From Profundicola sp051011115 (GTDB lineage: Bacteria > Bacteroidota > Bacteroidia > Flavobacteriales > Weeksellaceae), in assembly GCA_051011115.1 (NCBI GenBank), contig JBPCUN010000019.1:19727-83726 (forward strand): a DNA stretch of 64,000 bases, read 5' to 3'. Under the pieces are notes generated by a model. It ran no database searches, was not told the origin of the DNA, and worked only from the letters and a program-made list of their open reading frames with translations. Made by a program: the position numbers and the translations under genes. Below are positions 25,659 through 34,566 of this stretch, one piece after another. Each line of letters begins with the position of its first letter. Position 1 is the first letter of the stretch.

Positions 25659-25690
25659 AGAAAGCCTCATTATAATCAAAGAGACTTTCT
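25659..25690 (+). terminator. Possible terminator after the PepSY gene
   Basis: Arms AGAAAGCCTC (25659-25668) and GAGACTTTCT (25681-25690) pair with one mismatch around a 12-base loop. The following TGTATTAATATTTTTT is T-rich but interrupted, so this is a weak candidate. Confidence 0.45.
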
Positions 25691-25719
25691 TGTATTAATA
25701 TTTTTTGTCCAGGTTCTAT

Positions 25720-26634
25720 TTAGTAATCGTAATTGCCTCTTAATTGACCGTAGGTTTGAAATTTTTGTAGATTTTTGTCGTATATAATCACCCCTTTTGT
25801 CTCTTCTCCTGTCAAGATGATTCCGTCTAAGGGTGCCGGGACTAGTCTATCTTCTTCCATAAATATTTTAGCTCCTTTCTTAAAAGATGAAACTTTCAAT
25901 TTGTCTACATAATTTTCGGCAAAAGCTAAATAGGGTTGATCTGTTGCTGAATTAGTACACAAAATCAAAAGGCGAGAACTTTGATTTTCAACGTTATCTA
26001 TTAAGATAGCTACATCATTAATACCATCGCTATCAAAATCTCCATAGGCTATGACATCTTTAGCTCTATCCTTATTTTGAGTGAGCTCATAGTTCATATT
26101 ATTCGTATATTTATTACTAAGAATTAAGCTCTTCACACCCGTATGTAACTGGTTGAATGGCTCTAACGAAAAGCTAGTTCTGTATTCGTCAAAAGAGTAA
26201 CTATCTACCAAAGTATTTCCTACAATATAATAAGATGATGGTTCTGGTTGATTAATTTCTGGTTTGGTAAAATAAACTTTTTTATATTGTTTGATAGATT
26301 CATCATAAGAGGACCAAACTTTATCTCCAAAAAACAAACTTTTTACTTTATGGCTATTTTTATTGGGTTTGGAACGAACATAAACTTCATTCGCAATAAC
26401 ATAATATTCTGCATAGGGGTTGTATTCTTCTCCCGCCTCCCCTATCACGGGTTGAATGATATTTACATTATTATTTATTTGCAAAGTGTCTCGTGTATCG
26501 TGAGATGTAGAATCTTTGACCGAAGTAACTGTTGAACTATCGCTTGAAGTTTTATCAGTTTTACCCTCTTTTTTACAACCTAATAAGAAAATAAAAATGC
26601 AGCTGTAGAATACCATTAATTTTATACTATTCAT
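25720..26634 (-). CDS. Lipoprotein with SH3-like segment and FG-GAP-like motif
   Basis: A 304-residue predicted lipoprotein (lipobox C20 in IFIFLLGCKK), followed by a Ser/Thr/Lys-rich linker. YYVIANEVYVRSKPNKNSHKV with FFGDKVWSSYDES resembles a bacterial SH3 domain, often a cell-wall or protein binder. A later part, AYGDFDSDGINDVAILIDN, looks like an FG-GAP-type calcium loop. I do not recognise the whole protein. It stands alone, facing the iron genes convergently. Confidence 0.65.
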   Translation of the reverse strand: MNSIKLMVFYSCIFIFLLGCKKEGKTDKTSSDSSTVTSVKDSTSHDTRDTLQINNNVNIIQPVIGEAGEEYNPYAEYYVIANEVYVRSKPNKNSHKVKSLFFGDKVWSSYDESIKQYKKVYFTKPEINQPEPSSYYIVGNTLVDSYSFDEYRTSFSLEPFNQLHTGVKSLILSNKYTNNMNYELTQNKDRAKDVIAYGDFDSDGINDVAILIDNVENQSSRLLILCTNSATDQPYLAFAENYVDKLKVSSFKKGAKIFMEEDRLVPAPLDGIILTGEETKGVIIYDKNLQKFQTYGQLRGNYDY

Positions 26635-27272
26635 AGTGTTATCGAATTATTGCTTCTTCTTGCAATTTAGTAAAAAAAACAAAAGATATTATGCATGACA
26701 ATTAATCTTACCTTCCTCTCAATATATTTCTATAAAAAAAGCAAATAATCAATTCGTAATGCATCATTATAGAATATGCTGTATTTTATAATTTATAGTT
26801 TTAGTCTTCATAAATATTTTTGACAGGATCATATATATGTCTATGAGGCTTAGATTTATAGCCCTTTAGAGTTAAATAACTTTAAAGTACTTTGCAGTGT
26901 GTGTTTTACCTTCAGAACAATCTTAATGCTGAACACCAATAAATAATGTAATATTACTTCCTAGATTATTTCAATCTGTGTTTCCTAAATATATAATCCC
27001 ATAAATAGTATAAAAACCATAGTTTTATTACGTTAAATAGGATGGTTTTGATGAAAAAAAATTAGTTGTGGAAGCGAGAAATGTTGGTGTTTTAGTAATC
27101 TAATAATATGTGACCAATAAGGAATAGATAGCCCTTAATCGTGGATATGTAAATGAAATAAGGCACAAAAAGTGATGATTTTTGACCAAACCCCTTTTGT
27201 GCCTATATTCTTATCTTTGGTTGAATGTGGACTATTAATGACAGTCCTAAGTTGTCCAAAATTTGTTACATA
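26635..27272. other. 638-bp gene-free region
   Basis: No open frame longer than about 25 codons with gene-like features is visible on either strand. A perfect 10-bp inverted repeat AGGCACAAAA (27161-27170) / TTTTGTGCCT (27195-27204) with a 24-base loop stands near the 3' end. A -7-like TATCTTTG at 27212-27219 points right, although no rightward gene follows. The region could hold a small RNA, a decayed gene or only spacer. I cannot decide. Confidence 0.4.
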
Positions 27273-28898
27273 TTAATCTTTATATAATTTCTGTTTTAGC
27301 TCTTTAACTTTAGGATCCTTTAAGTATTCATCATAGGTCATATAACGATCTATTACACCTCTTGGGGTGATTTCGATTATTCTATTACATACAGTCTGTA
27401 CTAATTCGTGGTCATGCGAGGACATGACAATAGTACCTTTAAAGTTTTCTAAGGAGTTATTTAAAGCTGAAATCGACTCTAAATCCAAGTGGTTGGTTGG
27501 CTCATCAAACAATAAAACGTTTCCTTTAAGAAGCATCATTCTCGAGAACATAATTCGCATTTTTTCTCCCCCTGAAAGAACGTTACTAGCTTTTAACCCT
27601 TCATCACCAGAAAATAACATTCTCCCTAGGAAGGTGCGAATATATTCTGCATGGCGTTCTTCATCAGTTTCTACATATTGTCTCAACCAATCTACTAAAT
27701 CAATATCTGATTGGAAAAATGCAGTGTTATCTAAAGGTAAGTAAGTTTGCTTGGTCGTTACCCCCCATTTATAGGTACCTCCATCAGCTTCTTGATTTCC
27801 AGAAATTATCTCAAAAAATGCTGTTTTTGCCAATGATTTTCTAGCAATAATTGCCACCTTATCCCCTTTAGCTAAATTAAAAGTTACGTTAGCAAATAAT
27901 ACCTCATCATCTAATTTAGCAGATAAATTCTCTACTTCTAAAATTTGATCTCCTGCTTCTCTTTCGGGTTCAAAGATGATGGCAGGATACCTGCGAGAAG
28001 AAGGTTTTATCTCTTGCATATCTAACTTTTCTATCATCTTCTTACGTGCTGTGGCTTGTTTTGCCTTGGCTACGTTGGAGCTAAATCGAGAGATGAATTC
28101 TTGCAATTCTTTTTTCTTTTCTTCTGCCTTTTTATTGGCTTGTGCACGTTGTCTTGTCGCTAATTGTGACGCTTGATACCAGAAACTATAGTTACCTGTA
28201 TATAAGTTTAATTTTTTATAGTCTAAATCTACAATATGCGTACAGACTGTGTCTAGAAAGTGACGATCATGTGATACAACAATTACCGTGTTTTCATAAT
28301 CTGCCAAGAAATTTTCTAGCCAATTGATAGTTTCAACATCTAAATCATTGGTAGGCTCATCCAGCACTAGCACGTCTGGATTACCAAATAAGGCTTGTGC
28401 TAAAAGTACCCTAACTTTAGATTTGGAGTCTAAATCTCCCATAAATGTATAGTGATTCTCTTCAGGAATTCCTACGTTCGACAATAAAGTGGCGGCATCT
28501 GTTTCTGCGTTCCAACCGTTCATTTCTTCATATATCACCCCTAGCTCTCCAGCTTTTACCCCGTCCGCCTCAGAAAAGTCTGGTTTGGCGTACAACGCAT
28601 CCATTTCTGTTTTAATTTCAAACAGTGGTTTGTTCCCTCTTAATACGGTTTCTAATACAGATACATCATCATATTTGAAGTGATCTTGCTCTAGGAAAGA
28701 CATTCTTCTACCTGGTTCTAGTGAAACATTACCAGAGGTTGGATCTTGCTCTCCAGATAAAATCTTGAGGAATGTGGATTTACCTGCTCCATTGGCACCA
28801 ATAATTCCATAACAATTCCCCTTGGTAAACTTAATGTTTACTTCATCAAAAAGAACTCTTTTCCCAAACTGAAGGGATACGTTAGAAACTGTTAACAT
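27273..28898 (-). CDS. ABC-F family ATPase (YbiT-like)
   Basis: A 541-residue soluble protein with two ABC ATPase domains and no membrane segment, so it belongs to the ABC-F translation-factor group. Domain 1 has Walker A GANGAGKST and Walker B DVLVLDEPTNDLD; domain 2 has LSGGEKMR and NVLLFDEPTNHLD. Domain 2 has a degenerate Walker A, IARKSLAKTAFFE, where GxxGxGKS/T is expected. This feature is known in the YbiT branch. The linker between domains (about 235-320, rich in Lys and Glu) is the P-site tRNA interaction motif. It likely acts at the ribosome on stalled peptides. An exact -7 box precedes the gene. Confidence 0.88.
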   Translation of the reverse strand: MLTVSNVSLQFGKRVLFDEVNIKFTKGNCYGIIGANGAGKSTFLKILSGEQDPTSGNVSLEPGRRMSFLEQDHFKYDDVSVLETVLRGNKPLFEIKTEMDALYAKPDFSEADGVKAGELGVIYEEMNGWNAETDAATLLSNVGIPEENHYTFMGDLDSKSKVRVLLAQALFGNPDVLVLDEPTNDLDVETINWLENFLADYENTVIVVSHDRHFLDTVCTHIVDLDYKKLNLYTGNYSFWYQASQLATRQRAQANKKAEEKKKELQEFISRFSSNVAKAKQATARKKMIEKLDMQEIKPSSRRYPAIIFEPEREAGDQILEVENLSAKLDDEVLFANVTFNLAKGDKVAIIARKSLAKTAFFEIISGNQEADGGTYKWGVTTKQTYLPLDNTAFFQSDIDLVDWLRQYVETDEERHAEYIRTFLGRMLFSGDEGLKASNVLSGGEKMRIMFSRMMLLKGNVLLFDEPTNHLDLESISALNNSLENFKGTIVMSSHDHELVQTVCNRIIEITPRGVIDRYMTYDEYLKDPKVKELKQKLYKD

Positions 28899-28915
28899 AG
28901 TTTGATTTAAAAATG

Positions 28916-28923
28916 CAAATATA
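28916..28923 (-). promoter_or_regulatory. -7 box for the ABC-F gene
   Basis: TATATTTG on the minus strand, followed by C, matches the flavobacterial -7 element, 17 bp before the start codon. No good -33 is seen. Confidence 0.45.
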
Positions 28924-28977
28924 CGAATTTCGATTTGTGTTGCTATGGAATACTTTTTTAATCTTATCTACCAATAG

Positions 28978-29010
28978 AAAAACCACGCTACTGTAGAAGT
29001 GGCGTGGTTT
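28978..29010 (-). terminator. Terminator after the phosphatase gene
   Basis: A 9-bp perfect stem AAACCACGC / GCGTGGTTT (28980-28988, 29002-29010) has five T residues after it on the minus strand. It lies 64 bp past the stop at 29074. Confidence 0.8.
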
Positions 29011-29073
29011 CATTAAAGATTAAACAGAATCAATGTTGATGCGATTTACCCATAGATAAGCTGCATTCAATAT

Positions 29074-31476
29074 TTATTTCTTAATGAACTTATGAGAACT
29101 TATTTGATTGTTAGCGTGGTTTAACACTTTAATAAAGTAAACGCCTGATCTTAAATCTTCCACAGAAACTTCTACCTCAGAATTATTAATACGCCTTGTA
29201 CTACAATTCATCTTTTGACCTACCATATTAAATACTCCTAAAACAGTTGTGTTTTCAACCAATTCTGCCATACCAAAAATCATAATTTTATCGCTTGCTG
29301 GATTAGGGTATATTTTGTACGTTAAGCTTGAAGCTTCTTGAGGAGTTTCCGTTGTGCTTAGTTTTGCCGCTGCATCATAAGTATAAGTCACCAATAAGAA
29401 GTAAGCATCCGTATATTTGTCCCGCGAGTACGCTGTTCTTTTATTCTCCTCATTTTCTAAACTTGGTCCAGATGGTTCAAATTTGAAGACCACAGAACTA
29501 TGGTTATTCCAAGAATCTTGAGTGATAAGTTGATTGAGCAATGCAGATAAATCTGGCGTCTGTGTCTCTGCTCCATATCCTTTTTTGGTCCATGCGGGAA
29601 TATCCCAAACGATGCTCTCCGCTATATAATCTCTGTTGGTTAAATCGTATGGCGTGCTGGTGAATGCTGCGGCATTGTCCGTATTTTCTAGATATATTGT
29701 CGTTTGAGCTGGTTCAGCCTGGTCATATTTACCATAAAATTCTATGGTAGATGAAACAATTTCGGCTCTTTTAGGAATCATTAAATCATCAAACCTAATT
29801 CCGACTTTTTGATACCCTTGCTCATTATAGCTATCATATCCGAACTCCAAATCAGAGGAGCCCATATACATATTACCTGCATTCGCTTGCCCCTCTTCAA
29901 TATCATCTGAACCTACACTGGGCAGAATTGTAACTTCAATCTGAAATTTTCCCACATAAATCTTTTTCTCTATAATTTTATTTAACCCATCTACTGAATT
30001 TATTTTGGCACGAATAATATAAAGACCATCCTCTTGCAAAGCAGTATGAAGGGTATAAGGTTCTTTTGTTAACGTCGTTAATTTAGTAACAGTTTCCTCT
30101 GGTAATTTAATTGTTTCAAATTCAATATCCTTTATCCCATTACCTTTATCTAAAATGTTAACACATAATTCTATGTTATTACGATCTGCAAAATCTGTTT
30201 TAGTATCGTCAGAAAATGCTGCATTGGGAGGGTTCAAAACTTGGGTTGGATATATATATGTAATACTTTCACCATCTTTCATAGTCCAAATATCTAATTT
30301 ATTAGGAATGGCAAATACATTATCATTGGTTAATTCTTCCACTTCATCTGCATTATCTACTTTTACCGTTCTCAACTCTATTTTGTCTCCATCTACAAAA
30401 AACCACTTAAATTGATTGAAAGAATCTGAGTCCTGTGTCCAACTTTTTTCATCATCTGGTGTACGTAAAGGAGCTCCCCAACATCCTTCACCCACGTAGG
30501 TAGTTCCATTTTTATTATCCACTTCAAATCCCTCATCATTATTGGCTCCACTGCTTGGTTTCAACGGATAAGTCGATTTTACCATGTGTGAATCACACTC
30601 TACCACTAATCTTACCGCATTGTGATAAAATAGCCTTGCCCACGCATTGTATCTATCTATCCCCTCAGCTTTACCAGAGGTGTGGGGGCGCATAGGCTTA
30701 TGGTATTGTGCTGCTTTAAAAACCACATCATCATGAGAAGTCAAATCTTGTTCTAACCAATCTAACTGATCTCCAAAAACAGAAATTTCAGTGTTTAACG
30801 TATAGGCTCTAAATAGATTTCCACCAAAGGTAATGGCTCCATAAGAGTCTTCATGAGTGGTGTCAAACAATTCAAAAATGGTATTAGATCGCTCATGGTT
30901 TCCTCTCGTAGGTATGATCGGAAACATTCTCCCATCTGAGGCCGTGGTAAGCTGCCAATCATTGAACCAATCTTGCCATTGCTCATCATTATCATATGCA
31001 GTCATATCCCCTCCAAATAAAACGGCGGTAGGTTTTAGCTTAGCAACTAGTTTATTAGCATTTTGTCTAGGCACTCTATTGTTCCTAGAGTCTCCACCCG
31101 CGATAAAGGATATTTTTGTATGATCGCTAGGTGCTGTTTTAAACCAGAAACGCTTACTTACACCCTCACTATCTTCTATCACGAAATAATAAGCGGTATT
31201 GGGCTGTAAACCTTTTAATCTAGCAAACTGGTTGCTCATTCCTCTGAAGGCTGTTGTCCTATCGACACGCTTAGTTTGGGTATATAAGGCAGTATTCTGC
31301 CCATGATCTTCTGTTCCGAATTTCACTATGGGGTTGGTACCAGATACCTGATTCCAAGCGATTGTTATTGTGCTAGATGGATCGTCTGTCAAAATCAGAC
31401 GATATTTATCTGTCTTAGCGCCCACCTTCAGGGCAACCAAAAACAAGATGATGGCAAAATAGTTGAAATGTTTCAT
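29074..31476 (-). CDS. Secreted purple-acid-phosphatase-like metallophosphoesterase with T9SS sorting domain
   Basis: An 800-residue exported enzyme. After the signal peptide (cut near residue 20) come a fibronectin-like purple acid phosphatase N-domain (about 23-115) and a calcineurin-like domain with metal ligands D129 (GGDSRNN), D157 and Y161 (GGDMTAY), N193-H194 (RGNHE), H259 (AQYHKPMRPH) and D295-S-H297. The last motif is usually HxH. The middle has a beta-rich region, and the C-terminus (from YKIYPNPASDKIMIFG to VYFIKV, ending FIKK) is a type IX secretion sorting domain. Expected role is phosphate release at the cell surface. It overlaps the upstream membrane protein gene by four bases. 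Confidence 0.88.
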   Translation of the reverse strand: MKHFNYFAIILFLVALKVGAKTDKYRLILTDDPSSTITIAWNQVSGTNPIVKFGTEDHGQNTALYTQTKRVDRTTAFRGMSNQFARLKGLQPNTAYYFVIEDSEGVSKRFWFKTAPSDHTKISFIAGGDSRNNRVPRQNANKLVAKLKPTAVLFGGDMTAYDNDEQWQDWFNDWQLTTASDGRMFPIIPTRGNHERSNTIFELFDTTHEDSYGAITFGGNLFRAYTLNTEISVFGDQLDWLEQDLTSHDDVVFKAAQYHKPMRPHTSGKAEGIDRYNAWARLFYHNAVRLVVECDSHMVKSTYPLKPSSGANNDEGFEVDNKNGTTYVGEGCWGAPLRTPDDEKSWTQDSDSFNQFKWFFVDGDKIELRTVKVDNADEVEELTNDNVFAIPNKLDIWTMKDGESITYIYPTQVLNPPNAAFSDDTKTDFADRNNIELCVNILDKGNGIKDIEFETIKLPEETVTKLTTLTKEPYTLHTALQEDGLYIIRAKINSVDGLNKIIEKKIYVGKFQIEVTILPSVGSDDIEEGQANAGNMYMGSSDLEFGYDSYNEQGYQKVGIRFDDLMIPKRAEIVSSTIEFYGKYDQAEPAQTTIYLENTDNAAAFTSTPYDLTNRDYIAESIVWDIPAWTKKGYGAETQTPDLSALLNQLITQDSWNNHSSVVFKFEPSGPSLENEENKRTAYSRDKYTDAYFLLVTYTYDAAAKLSTTETPQEASSLTYKIYPNPASDKIMIFGMAELVENTTVLGVFNMVGQKMNCSTRRINNSEVEVSVEDLRSGVYFIKVLNHANNQISSHKFIKK

Positions 31477-32342
31477 AGTTTTACTTTTTTCGAATTAATG
31501 ATGGATAAGAGTATATAGAGTGATAATGGAATTAGCCCATGAGATAACCTAAATAGGGTATCATGAAGCATGCTAAAGGCTAAAACTTCAAAATTGTTTA
31601 GCACTAGATAGTATGCCATTCTAGCAAATGAGGTAAGGAAACCCCAGAGAATAGCGTAGATTAATGCTGGCTTCCATAAAAACTTTGTAAACAAAAGAGG
31701 AAATATCAAGATGTCTAGCCAACCCACAATGTGTAAGAAAAGTTTAGCTTGAGTCTCATTGACACCAAGTAAAATAATAGTCATGTCTATGAATTTACCA
31801 GGTGTTGCATAGAATCCTATGGCATAAAGCCCATGACCCGCAAAACAAAGTCCAATAACGATTTTGAGCAATAAGGCTAATCGCCTTTTCCCAATGTGTT
31901 GATTAATCCATATGGGAAACAGGAAACAGGTACCTACTTGTATAGCTCCCTCTATTAACTGTGCAGTGTGATAGAATTTCTCTTTAAACTCTAAGAATAT
32001 CACCAGGGCCAATAAGATAGCTCCTATATAGATGATGATGGTGGAAATCTTCTTATAGTAATCTAGGAAAGCTGTAACACATGCTAATGCAGAAATTATA
32101 AATATCCACCCTACAAATAGAATTGAATCATTGATATAAACATCTGTTTGCGGGCTATTGGCGTAGGTTTTCCAATCTGTATTTAAGATATTTTCTACAA
32201 TAGGTTTTAATAGCTGTTGATCCCATAATAAGGTTCTAAAGGGTGCTTCCCAAAATATCAATTGCACGCCCCTGCCGACGAAGATGCAAATAACTGCTAA
32301 TAAAAATATATTCGTGAAATAATTAATTTTGAAGGTCCTCAC
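31473..32342 (-). CDS. Polytopic membrane protein, unknown
   Basis: A 289-residue membrane protein with about eight hydrophobic helices, for example IFLLAVICIFVGRGVQLIFW, ILFVGWIFIISALACVTAF and IVIGLCFAGHGLYAIGF. Segments such as FAGHGLYAIG and HIVGWLDILIF resemble DoxX-like proteins, but I cannot place it in a family. The start is a GTG at 32342. An AATCTTTG element close to a -7 box sits immediately before that codon, so the true start could lie further in. It overlaps the phosphatase gene by ATGA and is probably needed with it. Confidence 0.65.
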   Translation of the reverse strand: MRTFKINYFTNIFLLAVICIFVGRGVQLIFWEAPFRTLLWDQQLLKPIVENILNTDWKTYANSPQTDVYINDSILFVGWIFIISALACVTAFLDYYKKISTIIIYIGAILLALVIFLEFKEKFYHTAQLIEGAIQVGTCFLFPIWINQHIGKRRLALLLKIVIGLCFAGHGLYAIGFYATPGKFIDMTIILLGVNETQAKLFLHIVGWLDILIFPLLFTKFLWKPALIYAILWGFLTSFARMAYYLVLNNFEVLAFSMLHDTLFRLSHGLIPLSLYILLSIINSKKVKL

Positions 32343-32576
32343 AAAGATTTAATTTGTATAAATTTAAATCAATAGAAAGACTATCAGTTTATGCTATAGA
32401 CAATTGTATATTAACCCTATGTCAATAAAATTGAGTAATGTTATCAAATCGTAAAAGCTGTACAATATATTAAACTTATCGATAATTAATATATGGGCGT
32501 GATCCATTGCACTCTGACACCACTATACTTATATTAATGAAGTATAAGATTTGATTTTAGACAATTGATTAGTATA

Positions 32577-33170
32577 TCAATTGTTGATAAAGTTCACCTT
32601 ATTTTTTAAAGCATCTTTTTGCTCTAAAAACTGTTCCGGGAAGATTGCTCTGGTAGCATTTTCTATGAGGGTAACCTCAAAACCTTCTTTCAAAGCATCC
32701 ATCATCGAATAATACACACAAAAATCTGCAGCCAAACCTACAAAATGAACTTCGGAAACTCCTTTTTCTTTTAAATAACCACTCAATCCTGTGGTTTTCA
32801 GGTGCCCATTATCAAAAAATCCACTGTAGCTATCAATCTCTGCGTTCATTCCTTTTCTAAAGATTGCTTCTACTTTTTTAAAGTCTAAATCTTGATGAAA
32901 TTCTGCTCCATGTGTTCCCTGTACACAATGATCTGGCCACAATACTTGAGGCAACCCATTAAGCTCTGTAGTTGCATAAGGTTCCATTCCTGGGTGTTGT
33001 GATGCAAAACTCTTATGATCTGCTGGATGCCAATCTTGTGTTGCCAATACCAAATCATAATCCTGAATTAGCTTATTAATTAACGGTATAATTTCATCAC
33101 CACCCTCAACAGCTAAACTACCGCCAGGCAAGAAATCATATTGCATATCTATGACAATAAGTGCTTTCAT
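32577..33170 (-). CDS. pncA: Nicotinamidase
   Basis: Hydrolyses nicotinamide to nicotinate for NAD salvage. The 197-residue protein has the catalytic triad D8 (VIDMQYDF), K106 (RKGMNAE) and C151 (ADFCVYY). The metal ligands D46 and H48 (TQDWHPADH) and H81 (WPDHCVQGTHG) are present. Length and motifs match PncA fully. It lies 17 bp downstream of rseP on the same strand and may be co-transcribed. Confidence 0.95.
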   Translation of the reverse strand: MKALIVIDMQYDFLPGGSLAVEGGDEIIPLINKLIQDYDLVLATQDWHPADHKSFASQHPGMEPYATTELNGLPQVLWPDHCVQGTHGAEFHQDLDFKKVEAIFRKGMNAEIDSYSGFFDNGHLKTTGLSGYLKEKGVSEVHFVGLAADFCVYYSMMDALKEGFEVTLIENATRAIFPEQFLEQKDALKNKVNFINN

Positions 33171-33187
33171 AAGATCATTTGAATCCG

Positions 33188-34504
33188 TTAATTGAATATA
33201 AGATTGAAAATATCATTCCCAAATATAAAGACCATAAGTCCCATAAGGAATATAACGCCTATATATTGCATCACCTCCATAAACTTATCACCAGGTTTAT
33301 GACCTGTCACCATTTCATAAATAGTAAACATCGCATGTCCTCCATCTAATCCTGGGATTGGTAAAATATTCACGAATGCCAACCATGCAGAAAGCAAGGC
33401 CGTAAAACTCCAAAAGAAAGTCCAGTTCCATGCAGAAGGCAACTGTTTGGCAATCCCTATTGGACCAGCCATATATTTAGTAGCTTCACCTTTTAATTTC
33501 CATAAGACCTTAAAGGATTGTACTTGATCTGTAATGGTAGAGAATGTTAATTTAACGCCTCTGCTAAGAGATTCTCCAAGGGTAAATTTTTGAGTGTCTG
33601 TAATAGATTCATAATCAAAAGTAGGTATGATACCTACCTTAGCTTCTGCTGGTACTCCTACTACAATCTGTTCTTCTGTCCCATTTCTATTTACTCCAAA
33701 TGCAACATCTTGATTGGCACTATTTCTTATGGTCCTCGTAACTTCAACCCAACTATCTACTGGTTTTCCATTGAGAGAGGTTATGACATCGCCTTTCTTT
33801 AACCCTGCCTCTGCGGCCACATATAGGGTGGTATCTAGTTTTACTGGAAATTCAGGTGCTGGAGAAAAGAAACCACCTTTCATCTCTAGCATATGTACCA
33901 GATCAGAAGTCTTGATTGGTAAATCTACTTCTTCATTTCCGCGTTTGATATTAAGAACACCGCCATCTATTAAAGCTCTCTTGCTGATTTCACTTAACTT
34001 GTCATAATGAATTCCATTTACCCCAATTGGCACGTCACCAGGCTGTAAACCTAAATCCATTTGCGCAGAATCTATAGCAATTCCATTTTCTAATTTATTG
34101 ACGTTCACATAACTTTCTCCATTTTGATAGCTTAAAACTGTGAAGATTACTATCGCTAATACAAGATTTACAAATATACCGGCAAGCATAATTATGAGCC
34201 TCTGCCAAGCTGGTTTGGACCTAAACTCCCATGGTTGTGCTGGTTTCTTTAATTGCTCGGTATCCATGCTCTCGTCAACCATCCCTGCAATCTTTACATA
34301 ACCACCTAAGGGTAACCAACCTATACCGTAAACGGTTTCTCCTATTTTAGTTTTGAATAAGGCAAACTTGACGTCAAAAAACAAAAAGAATCTCTCTACT
34401 TTAGTCTTAAATAACTTGGCCGCTGCAAAATGTCCTCCTTCATGCAACACTACGATGATGGATAATACCAAAATCATTTGTGCTGCCTTTATTAATACTT
34501 CCAT
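33188..34504 (-). CDS. rseP: RIP zinc metalloprotease RseP
   Basis: A site-2 intramembrane protease that cuts transmembrane anti-sigma factors or remnant signal peptides. The 438-residue protein has the zinc motif HEGGH (21-25) in the first helix, PDZ-type sequences in the middle (AGLKKGDVITSLNGKPVDSW), and the third zinc ligand motif NILPIPGLDGGH near the C-terminus. Helices bound both ends. An exact -7 TACTTTTG lies at 34529-34536. No anti-sigma factor gene is near. Confidence 0.95.
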   Translation of the reverse strand: MEVLIKAAQMILVLSIIVVLHEGGHFAAAKLFKTKVERFFLFFDVKFALFKTKIGETVYGIGWLPLGGYVKIAGMVDESMDTEQLKKPAQPWEFRSKPAWQRLIIMLAGIFVNLVLAIVIFTVLSYQNGESYVNVNKLENGIAIDSAQMDLGLQPGDVPIGVNGIHYDKLSEISKRALIDGGVLNIKRGNEEVDLPIKTSDLVHMLEMKGGFFSPAPEFPVKLDTTLYVAAEAGLKKGDVITSLNGKPVDSWVEVTRTIRNSANQDVAFGVNRNGTEEQIVVGVPAEAKVGIIPTFDYESITDTQKFTLGESLSRGVKLTFSTITDQVQSFKVLWKLKGEATKYMAGPIGIAKQLPSAWNWTFFWSFTALLSAWLAFVNILPIPGLDGGHAMFTIYEMVTGHKPGDKFMEVMQYIGVIFLMGLMVFIFGNDIFNLIFN

Positions 34505-34528
34505 ATAATGTTTCTAAATTTAAAAGTG

Positions 34529-34536
34529 CAAAAGTA
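34529..34536 (-). promoter_or_regulatory. -7 box for rseP
   Basis: TACTTTTG followed by C on the minus strand is an exact TAnnTTTG match 24 bp before the ATG. The -33 is not clear. Confidence 0.45.
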
Positions 34537-34566
34537 GCGAATTCTTTATTAAGCTAGGTATTCGTT

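Noticed and set aside
27850..28010. Degenerate Walker A in the second ABC domain as a sign of pseudogene
   Set aside because: The frame is intact and full length, and the degenerate P-loop is known in the YbiT branch of ABC-F proteins.
30155..31123. Open frames opposite to the phosphatase gene
   Set aside because: Shadows of a clearly coding sequence; no start context or domains.
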